Source: Candidatus Woesearchaeota archaeon
GTDB lineage: Archaea > Nanobdellota > Nanobdellia > Woesearchaeales > GCA-2686295
NCBI GenBank assembly: GCA_013202845.1
Contig: JABMPT010000012.1
Location: forward strand, 44,732-108,731
Length of the DNA stretch: 64,000 nucleotides
Reading direction: 5' to 3'
The notes below the pieces were generated by a model. It did not search any database. It was not told where the DNA came from and worked only from the letters and a program-made list of their open reading frames with translations. Shown here piece by piece: positions 58,569 to 64,000 of the stretch. The position numbers were made by a program, and so were the translations under genes. Within the stretch, counting starts at the first letter, position 1. Each line of letters opens with the position of its first letter.

Positions 58569-59730
58569 TTTTCACCTCTAAGCTTTGTCTTAGGAAGTTT
58601 AATCTGTGAGTTATCTCTTCAATCAGATGTTCAAACTGGGCTTTCTCCATGACCTTGTCTTCAGGGAAGTTATTCATCCTGCGTTTTATTTCCAGGAGTT
58701 TATGTCCCGCATCCACTATTTTTCTTTCTTTCATCAGGGTAATAGTGGCTCTAACCTCTTTTTTCAAGTCCATGATGAAATCAAGATGTTCTTTGTGTTC
58801 AGGAACCTCTTTTTCCTTCCCTCTATCTTTCTTTGTTGTTCCACTCCTTTTTATTTCTTCTGATTTTTTGTGTATCTGGTCATAGACTTTGAGTGTTAGA
58901 TGGTACAATGCTCTTTTTTCTTCTATCATATCCTTTGGAAACATTTCAAATGTCTTTTTGAGATTACTATCATACTCTATCATCGCTTTTTTCAGGTCTC
59001 CTTGCTGCAAGAATACCTTTGTCTTCTTCGTTGATAATAGAACTTCTTGTTTTGTTTTTGAAAGTATTCTTCTTCGCTCATCATCTTTTTTTCTGTCCTC
59101 TTGAGATGTCTCTTTCTTTTTCAAGTTCTCAAGTCTTTTTATTTGATAGTAGGATGAGATGACATCGTTGAAAATTTCCTCTTTTTCCTGTTTTGCCCCA
59201 TCAGGGAACCCTTCAAAACTTCCTTTCATCTTCCTGTATTCACTCATTGCAGCTTCCAGATCCATCTTTTGCAGGAACTCTGCAGTCTTTTCCTGGTGGA
59301 CTGCTATCTCGTTTTTTATCTTGATTTTTTTATCTACCAATTCTTTTTCTTGCTTTGCTTTCTTGTCATCAATTGGTTCTTTTGTGATTGCTTCCATTCC
59401 TGTTATCTCTTTAACAAATTCTTTCTCTACATCTTCTTTTGCGTCAAAATTCTTTAGGTCTGTGTACATATTCTCTATTAATCCTGTGAATGTGTTCTTC
59501 TCAACATCTGTCTCAGCCTTTGCAAACTTTTCTTTTACTTCTTCAAACATTTTCTTGGCAGAATATAGGTCTCTCTTCTCCAATGCTTCTCTGAATATTT
59601 GATAGTAATCCTTGTCCATTGAGAATTCTTCTACTTCTTCGCTTATGACCTCTCTTTTTTCTTTTCTTTCCAGGTCCTTCTGCTCTAAGAATTCTATAAC
59701 GTCTCTTTCCAGGAATTTGTCTAAGTCCAT
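58561..59730 (-). CDS. Helical-repeat protein in the pilus operon
   Basis: A 389-aa soluble protein with four similar helical repeats, roughly residues 35-100, 135-200, 225-295 and 320-385. Each carries a pattern such as LQKMDLEAAMSEYRKMKGSF followed by FPDG and a longer helix (compare LQQGDLKKAMIEYDSNLKKT then FPKDM). The repeat is TPR-like but not standard. No membrane span. It precedes and overlaps the ATPase gene, so it may be a cytosolic adaptor for the pilus motor. Not recognised in any named family. Confidence 0.65.
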   Translation of the reverse strand: MDLDKFLERDVIEFLEQKDLERKEKREVISEEVEEFSMDKDYYQIFREALEKRDLYSAKKMFEEVKEKFAKAETDVEKNTFTGLIENMYTDLKNFDAKEDVEKEFVKEITGMEAITKEPIDDKKAKQEKELVDKKIKIKNEIAVHQEKTAEFLQKMDLEAAMSEYRKMKGSFEGFPDGAKQEKEEIFNDVISSYYQIKRLENLKKKETSQEDRKKDDERRRILSKTKQEVLLSTKKTKVFLQQGDLKKAMIEYDSNLKKTFEMFPKDMIEEKRALYHLTLKVYDQIHKKSEEIKRSGTTKKDRGKEKEVPEHKEHLDFIMDLKKEVRATITLMKERKIVDAGHKLLEIKRRMNNFPEDKVMEKAQFEHLIEEITHRLNFLRQSLEVKNA

Positions 59731-59731
59731 T

Positions 59732-60187
59732 TTACATAGCGATTATTTTCTTTCTGTATTGAATCCACAGCTCTTCTTGATTGAAAAAACCTCTTTTTCT
59801 GGCTTCACGGAAGAAGAAATCCTTTTTTTTGTCCAACTTTTGAAGCAGGTGGTTCTTCCAAAGGTCTGTTGATTGGTGTGTTGGTATCTTTTTTTCAGAA
59901 GCTTTCTTTTGAAAATCTTCTTTGAACTTGTCTATTGAAACATCAGTTGTGTCAATTGCAGTCTTTGCAGCGGCATGAGGTTTGTTCAAATAGATGAATG
60001 GTGTTGTGAACTTGTATTCAAGTCCTATGATTTTTTCTTCTACTAAGAAATCAACCCATGATTGAACAACTGAAACTGGCATCTTTAATTTGGCTGCAGC
60101 TTGCTCTAGCTCAATTTTATTTACCTTCTTCAATAGTTCAATCAGTGAATCTACACTGGTTGTTATAGTCTCCTCTACCACAGTCAT
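59732..60187 (-). CDS. Winged-helix-like protein of the pilus operon
   Basis: A 151-aa protein whose first 75 residues look like a winged helix: TSVDSLIELLKKVNKIELEQ and AAAKLKMPVSVVQSWVDFLV, with a short wing. The remainder is helical and basic. It may be a regulator, or a structural wHTH used in protein contacts, since it sits in the middle of the operon 1 nt before the helical-repeat gene. Confidence 0.6.
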   Translation of the reverse strand: MTVVEETITTSVDSLIELLKKVNKIELEQAAAKLKMPVSVVQSWVDFLVEEKIIGLEYKFTTPFIYLNKPHAAAKTAIDTTDVSIDKFKEDFQKKASEKKIPTHQSTDLWKNHLLQKLDKKKDFFFREARKRGFFNQEELWIQYRKKIIAM

Positions 60188-60235
60188 TTTTATTCGTCTA
60201 TTGCTATATAAACTTTGTTCATTATTATAAAGTGG

Positions 60236-61267
60236 TTAGCAATTAACATCTTCTAAGTCTTCAACTGTATCTGTTATGTTGAAAACTAGTGTTAGATGGT
60301 TTCTGTCAATAACTGGTGAATCTCCTAACACGCTGAAGTCCTTTATTTTTTTTAGATTGGTACAACTGCTCCATTCAAATTCTGTTCTATTCATCATGAA
60401 GTCAACATAGCTCTCGTTTACTGGTAGAGCTCCTCCCATTTCTTTTGGATTTACTATTGATAATAATGTTAGTGAGGATTCATTTTTAACTGATGTATCA
60501 TTTGTTAGTCTGCCAAAGAAGCTTAGCGGTAGGAAATAACCAACAAAACTAATGTTTACTCTGTATGGCGAAACTATGTATTCACTGTTGTTTGTGAATC
60601 GTTCGAGGTCTGTTATGTTGAACTTTCGTGCTAGAGTTTTTGACTTTTTAAATGTTGGAATATAATCGATAGTGTAATAACCTGTTTTACCCATAAAGAA
60701 ATATATCGGATCATCCAATCCTTCAATTGTTATATCTGTGCTTTTTATTTCGGTTATATTCCATATCATGTTTTTGTTTCTGATTGTTATTGATATGTTC
60801 ATATAAGCAATTACTGAGAATGGATTTTTTTGGTCTATCCACACATTACTAATATTGTAATCAAGGCTTATATTGTATTCTTTTTGTGTAATCTGCTTTA
60901 TTTGTAACATGAGTGCATTGATTGTAAAATCTTCCAAATCAGGTCTGACATTGCCTTTCACTTTTCCAATTGTCACACTTTCTTTGAATGTGTTATTAAT
61001 GTCTTGTTTATTGTTATAGAATAACTCTATCTCATTTATATATGCAATCATCTCTTGCAAAGCTTTGTAACCAGAAATTTTCAAGCTTATTTCGGCGTAT
61101 GACATCACATTCTCAACCAGTTGGTTTGTTGATGTTATTCTCATTCTTTCTAAGTCTACATTGTGGTCTAGAGGTGTGATTTGATAAGTTGAGTACATGG
61201 CTGAAAGTAGTCCTGCTATCATTATTGATATGAATGTGAATAGTATTGCTTTTCGATTCAGCTCCAT
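60236..61267 (-). CDS. Single-pass extracellular protein of the pilus locus
   Basis: A 343-aa protein with one N-terminal helix (KAILFTFISIMIAGLLSAMY, about 6-25) and a large beta-rich extracellular region with many Asn-x-Ser/Thr sites (for example NISLDYNISN, NITDLERF). Likely an assembly or tip component rather than a pilin, because the class III motif is absent. Its start overlaps the end of the upstream gene by 10 nt. Confidence 0.65.
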   Translation of the reverse strand: MELNRKAILFTFISIMIAGLLSAMYSTYQITPLDHNVDLERMRITSTNQLVENVMSYAEISLKISGYKALQEMIAYINEIELFYNNKQDINNTFKESVTIGKVKGNVRPDLEDFTINALMLQIKQITQKEYNISLDYNISNVWIDQKNPFSVIAYMNISITIRNKNMIWNITEIKSTDITIEGLDDPIYFFMGKTGYYTIDYIPTFKKSKTLARKFNITDLERFTNNSEYIVSPYRVNISFVGYFLPLSFFGRLTNDTSVKNESSLTLLSIVNPKEMGGALPVNESYVDFMMNRTEFEWSSCTNLKKIKDFSVLGDSPVIDRNHLTLVFNITDTVEDLEDVNC

Positions 61268-61779
61268 ATTTTAAACTCCGTGATGTCTGGTCCAAAAAAA
61301 GTGGTTTCATCTAAAGAAAAAAAAGTTATCTTTCTAGATGTCAATGTGAATTGTGCGGATTCTAATGTCTCTGCTGAACGATTGTATATTGTTGTGTTAA
61401 TTCCTGTTTTTGTTTCACGAATTGTATAGTTCATTCCATATTGATCCTCTAGTAAGGAGTCGACAATTACTTTTGTTAGATTAAAAGCTAGCTCATCGTT
61501 GTTTGTATAATGCAGTTCTGCTATTTGTTGGAATAATGATTGCTGTGGGTTTGTTATATAACCATTATCTGATAAGAAAGCCACGACTCCTTCAGAGTCT
61601 CGGAACTCTATCACTTTTGTTTTCAGTAACAAGTCCATTAAGTCTTCTGCTAGTGTGTAGGTTTGCTTTGTTTGCGGAGCGTTCATGTATGAGCCCATAA
61701 TCATGACTACGCTGATAAGAAATATCGCCCCTCCAATCAAGGCATCCAGTACAAAAAAGTATGCACCCCTTTTTTTCAT
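61258..61779 (-). CDS. Pilin-like protein (minor), pilus locus
   Basis: The N-terminus MKKRGAYFFVLDALIGGAIF has a basic leader followed by a hydrophobic helix, similar to a class III signal but without the Q and the Glu at +5. The mature part is 140 residues with Asn/Thr-rich loops. Probably a minor pilin or an initiator subunit. It is the first gene of the pilus operon and lies downstream of a multi-hairpin element. Confidence 0.65.
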   Translation of the reverse strand: MKKRGAYFFVLDALIGGAIFLISVVMIMGSYMNAPQTKQTYTLAEDLMDLLLKTKVIEFRDSEGVVAFLSDNGYITNPQQSLFQQIAELHYTNNDELAFNLTKVIVDSLLEDQYGMNYTIRETKTGINTTIYNRSAETLESAQFTLTSRKITFFSLDETTFFGPDITEFKIWS

Positions 61780-61819
61780 CTTCTAGATATTATTAACTAG
61801 TATTAAAAAACTTTTCGCC

Positions 61820-61931
61820 CAACGGTGTTCGTCCGTTGACACTCAAAAATCCCCTAGGATTTTTGGGCTCAGAAATGTTTTTCATTTCTGAACACCGACA
61901 TGCTCCCGATGGTCGCGAGATGCTTCGCATC
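61820..61931 (-). repeat. Multi-hairpin element, copy 3 (before the pilus operon)
   Basis: Four simple inverted repeats and one imperfect one: CAACGG/CCGTTG (61820-61838), CAAAAATCC/GGATTTTTG (61844-61865), CAGAAATG/CATTTCTG (61870-61890), TCCCGATGGTCGCGA (imperfect), and GATGC/GCATC (61919-61931). On the minus strand GATGC...GCATC, CGCGACCATCGGGAGCATG and GGTGT align with 8336-8372 and with 23152-23114. It links the GC-type and AT-type hairpins in one array. Confidence 0.78.
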
Positions 61932-62865
61932 ATTCCCAGTAATATACTCTTATCTTGACTGCTTCTCCTTTGTACCTGGCAATCCTGGTCACTTTTATAG
62001 CGTCTTCAAGAGTTCCTGTTACTAGGTTTAGGCTTTCAGTGACACCTGGTTCTGGGCACGGCACTTCAAAGATATTTTCTGCTTGGCAGCACATCACTCT
62101 TACGCACATCCTTTTTTCTGTTGTCAGATCTGTGAAGTTGGCGACATCCACAAAGCTGCCTGTTTGCACTCCAAATTCAGTGCAAGCTTCCATCGGTGTT
62201 TGAAGGAGATTTATTGTTTGACCATCATCCGCTTCGTATGTTGTTTCTGTGTTAAAGCTGCATGTTCCATCTGGTCCCTGTCCTTGACAACTTGCATCGC
62301 AGAAATTGCTGCCTGTTCTTGTACAATCACTTTCACAAGTTCCATTATATAATAGAAAGTTTACGTTTAGACATGGATCTGTTTGTTTTACGTCGAAGAA
62401 AGTACTCATATCAGGTGTAAATCCTACTGCTTCTGCATGAACTATTATCTCGTTTCCTGCAGGAACATCCATGTTATATAATCCGTTATCATCTGTTACA
62501 GCTGTTATTATTACAGTGGACCAGTTTGTGCCGTTTGTCAAGTCCTGACTGTAGGTTATTGTTGCTCCTACGATTGGTTTTGTAGGATCATCTGCTTTGA
62601 AAACACTACCATCAACACATGTCCAACAATCAGGGTCTATGCATTTCATATATCCTAACGGCGGACTCTCAGGATCCAAGAAACAGGTTGCTCCTGAGCC
62701 GGGTAAGAAGAAGTCATCAGGGCAAATACTGTCGTTGATTCCACAAGTATGGTTGCCGCTGCACAGCTTTACACCCCAGCATCCTGTCATGTCGTCAGTT
62801 TTTGCGCTAACAAAAGCAGCTGTTATCATCAAGAATATCGTTAAAACCAACCAACCCCTTTTCAT
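61930..62865 (-). CDS. Secreted Cys-rich protein with carboxypeptidase-regulatory-like domain
   Basis: Signal peptide MKRGWLVLTIFLMITAAFVS (cleavage near residue 21) and a 290-residue extracellular part with about 18 cysteines. Residues 80-170 hold a carboxypeptidase-regulatory-like beta-sandwich: FKADDPTKPIVGATITYSQ and DDNGLYNMDVPAGNEIIVHA. The Cys-rich ends CWGVKLCSGNHTCGI and CDASCQGQGPDGTC likely form disulfides. No membrane anchor is visible at the C-terminus. It may be an exported surface component linked to the pilus locus, from which a hairpin array separates it. Confidence 0.72.
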   Translation of the reverse strand: MKRGWLVLTIFLMITAAFVSAKTDDMTGCWGVKLCSGNHTCGINDSICPDDFFLPGSGATCFLDPESPPLGYMKCIDPDCWTCVDGSVFKADDPTKPIVGATITYSQDLTNGTNWSTVIITAVTDDNGLYNMDVPAGNEIIVHAEAVGFTPDMSTFFDVKQTDPCLNVNFLLYNGTCESDCTRTGSNFCDASCQGQGPDGTCSFNTETTYEADDGQTINLLQTPMEACTEFGVQTGSFVDVANFTDLTTEKRMCVRVMCCQAENIFEVPCPEPGVTESLNLVTGTLEDAIKVTRIARYKGEAVKIRVYYWE

Positions 62866-62969
62866 GATAGATTATTTATTAGTAAAAGATATATAAAGTT
62901 TGCGATTATTACAATGAGATAAATAAGAACTTAATTAATAGGTGTTATTATGGAAAATTTTAGTTGAAG

Positions 62970-63389
62970 TTATACATTCATGGTTTCTCTCTTTAATTCT
63001 TCTATTAGGTAGTATTCTTCTATGTCCAATGTTCCTTGTTGTTTTATCTGCTCTATGAATTCATGTTTTTGTTTTAGGGTTTGGAATAATAATTCTGTTA
63101 GTATATTATTGTCTTTTACTTTGTAGAGGTTGTTCACCTCTTGTTTTTGTTCCAACCACTCGATCATGTTTTGTTGGTCTACTGGTATTATTGACAACAT
63201 TGTTCTTATTGGAAAACCTGCTTTTGAGAAATCTGCTATTGATACATGTTTGATTATTATTCTTTGTAGTTTTTCATGCTTTTCAAAAACTGTTGTTACA
63301 GGGATTTGTAGTTCTCTTGCCATCTTTGCAAAGTTCTTTCTGCTGTTCTTTCTTAGTTCTATTAGAACTTTTTTTTCTTTTTCATTCAT
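62970..63389 (-). CDS. Lrp/AsnC-like winged-helix protein
   Basis: A 139-aa protein whose first 60 residues form an Lrp-type HTH: EKKVLIELRKNSRKNFAKMA and LQIPVTTVFEKHEKLQRI match helices 1 to 3. The C-terminal part is smaller than a full RAM ligand domain, ending in a helical section (LDIEEYYLIEELKRETMN), so it may lack amino-acid sensing. Monocistronic, downstream of a hairpin array. Confidence 0.75.
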   Translation of the reverse strand: MNEKEKKVLIELRKNSRKNFAKMARELQIPVTTVFEKHEKLQRIIIKHVSIADFSKAGFPIRTMLSIIPVDQQNMIEWLEQKQEVNNLYKVKDNNILTELLFQTLKQKHEFIEQIKQQGTLDIEEYYLIEELKRETMNV

Positions 63390-63445
63390 GGTTTTTTGTA
63401 GGTTCTTTTTGTTTATAAGGATTGACTAGTTTTTTTCGGAAATGT

Positions 63446-63533
63446 TTCGAAATTCACGGAATTTCGAATAACAAAAGTATGCTTTTGTATTCCAAAAATC
63501 TTGATTTTTGTAAGTTCAAAATTTCTAATTTTG
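63446..63533. repeat. AT-rich hairpin array, four stems
   Basis: TTCGAAATT/AATTTCGAA (63446-63468), ACAAAAG/CTTTTGT (63471-63488, extended by GAAT/ATTC), CAAAAATC/GATTTTTG (63493-63510) and CAAAATT/AATTTTG (63517-63533) stand head to tail with 4-7 nt spacers. It lies between the divergent Lrp-like gene and the small coiled-coil gene. Confidence 0.72.
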
Positions 63534-63585
63534 TTATTTCGGTGATATCGGAAAATATTAAAATTATGAGTTATTAGATTTGGAA

Positions 63586-63735
63586 GTGGTAAAGATAAAA
63601 TCTGTCAAGAAGGATTATAAGAAGATAATAAAAGACCTTGAGGAAGAATTGGTTAGGAAGCAGAAGCGCATTGAAGAATTGGAAGAACAAACTACCTTGC
63701 TTTTGAAGACTGCTTTGAAACGGCAGAAGAAGTAA
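63586..63735 (+). CDS. Small coiled-coil protein, 49 aa
   Basis: Starting at GTG 63586 (or TTG 63580 in frame) an open frame encodes a 49-aa protein beginning MVKIKSVKKDYKKIIKDLEE, continuing as one charged coiled coil and ending TALKRQKK. It is shorter than normal ORF cut-offs. The helix has a regular hydrophobic heptad (I, L, L, I, L, L) and no low-complexity bias. No family recognised. Upstream of it lies only the hairpin array. Confidence 0.5.
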   Translation: MVKIKSVKKDYKKIIKDLEEELVRKQKRIEELEEQTTLLLKTALKRQKK

Positions 63736-63787
63736 TTGTTTCTTGTTTAGTGATTAAGAAAGTTTTTATAATTATGATTTGATAGAA

Positions 63788-64000
63788 TTATTCTTTATCT
63801 TCTTCAACTTCAGGAACAGGGACTTCTTCTTCAGCAACTGGCTCTTCTTTTGATTCTTCTTCAGTCGGTTCTTCAGCTTTAGGTTCTTCTTTTGGTTCCT
63901 CTGCTTTCTCTTCGACTGGTGCTTCTTCTTTAGCAGGCTTGTCTGAAACCTCTTCAGGTTTCTGAGCATCGTCAGAAACTTTTGTTTCTGAGACTTCTTC
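63788..64000 (-). CDS. C-terminal acidic tail of a gene cut by the window edge
   Basis: Only the last 70 codons are seen, all part of a Glu/Lys/Pro-rich tail. It begins with EEVSETKVSDDAQKPEEVSD, shares 69 bp exactly with the uL10 tail, and ends EEEVPVPEVEEDKE. Which protein it belongs to is outside the window; a ribosomal or translation protein is a guess from the shared tail. Its stop is TAA at 63790-63788. Confidence 0.7.
   Translation of the reverse strand, partial: EEVSETKVSDDAQKPEEVSDKPAKEEAPVEEKAEEPKEEPKAEEPTEEESKEEPVAEEEVPVPEVEEDKE
63930..63998. repeat. 69-bp perfect repeat, copy in the edge gene
   Basis: Identical to 47647-47715 in the uL10 gene, same strand and reading frame. Beyond this block both genes stay Glu-rich but their DNA differs. 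Confidence 0.93.

Noticed and set aside
63446..63533. CRISPR-like array
   Set aside because: The units are palindromes of different sequence with short spacers, without identical direct repeats, leader or cas genes.
63772..63969. A 65-aa basic ORF (Leu/Lys/Gln-rich) on the minus strand
   Set aside because: It is another frame of the Glu/Lys-rich tail ending at 63788 and mirrors a similar shadow ORF at 47438-47752 in uL10; the composition comes from the GAA/AAG-rich DNA.

Overview
The window is AT-rich DNA from an archaeon. The evidence is a diphthamide synthase DphB, an H/ACA-type pseudouridine synthase Cbf5, ribosomal uL1/uL10/P1, the archaeal transcription-terminating nuclease FttA (aCPSF1), a proteasome beta subunit, SecD and SecF, class III (archaeal prepilin) signal peptides, tRNA genes with bulge-helix-bulge introns, TATA-like boxes and many leaderless starts. 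Dense packing, many membrane or hypothetical proteins and the type IV pilus locus fit a DPANN-type lineage (Woesearchaeota/Pacearchaeota-like). That placement is an inference from gene content, not from a phylogeny.

Layout. 1-8200: tRNA-Val, a glycosyltransferase, TatD nuclease, a conserved archaeal trio (Zn-ribbon, DUF2073, Era-like GTPase), a cysteine-less peroxiredoxin-like protein, two prepilin-like proteins and secF-secD. 8200-12900: tRNA-Val(GAC) followed by a hairpin array, a methyltransferase, a nitroreductase, an acidic protein, a probable S-layer/envelope protein and a nucleotidyltransferase. 12900-17160: an overlapping three-gene operon of unknown function that includes a very large TIM-barrel protein. 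17200-27960: antiporter, CorA, a radical SAM protein, four tRNA genes (two with introns), a von Willebrand protein, a membrane-anchored HTH regulator and a LamG-type lipoprotein. 27962-36753: a divergent pair formed by a large PD-(D/E)XK (Cas4/RecB-like) protein and a family B DNA polymerase homologue with intact exonuclease motifs but lost polymerase motifs, then a helical protein and a Rad50-like ATPase. 37100-47100: Cbf5, PIN, SDR, M29-type peptidase, NFACT-R, AKR, band-7, DphB and GATase genes. 47180-53270: ribosomal stalk genes, tRNA-Ser, a paralogous pair of unknown proteins, FttA and the proteasome beta subunit. 53340-62870: a type IV pilus/secretion locus read entirely on the minus strand. 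62900-64000: an Lrp-like regulator, a hairpin array, a small coiled-coil gene, and the acidic tail of a gene that is cut by the window edge.

The most unusual signals are: (1) the divergent nuclease / exonuclease-only PolB pair beside a Rad50-like gene with no Mre11 next to it; (2) a dispersed family of intergenic multi-hairpin elements, three of which share a recognisable conserved block, two of them touching tRNA genes; (3) a tRNA-Gln interrupted in its D-loop; (4) duplicated tRNA 3' ends bounding small insertions; and (5) a 69-bp perfect repeat shared by the acidic tails of uL10 and another gene.

All functional calls are made by reading motifs by eye; no database search was possible.
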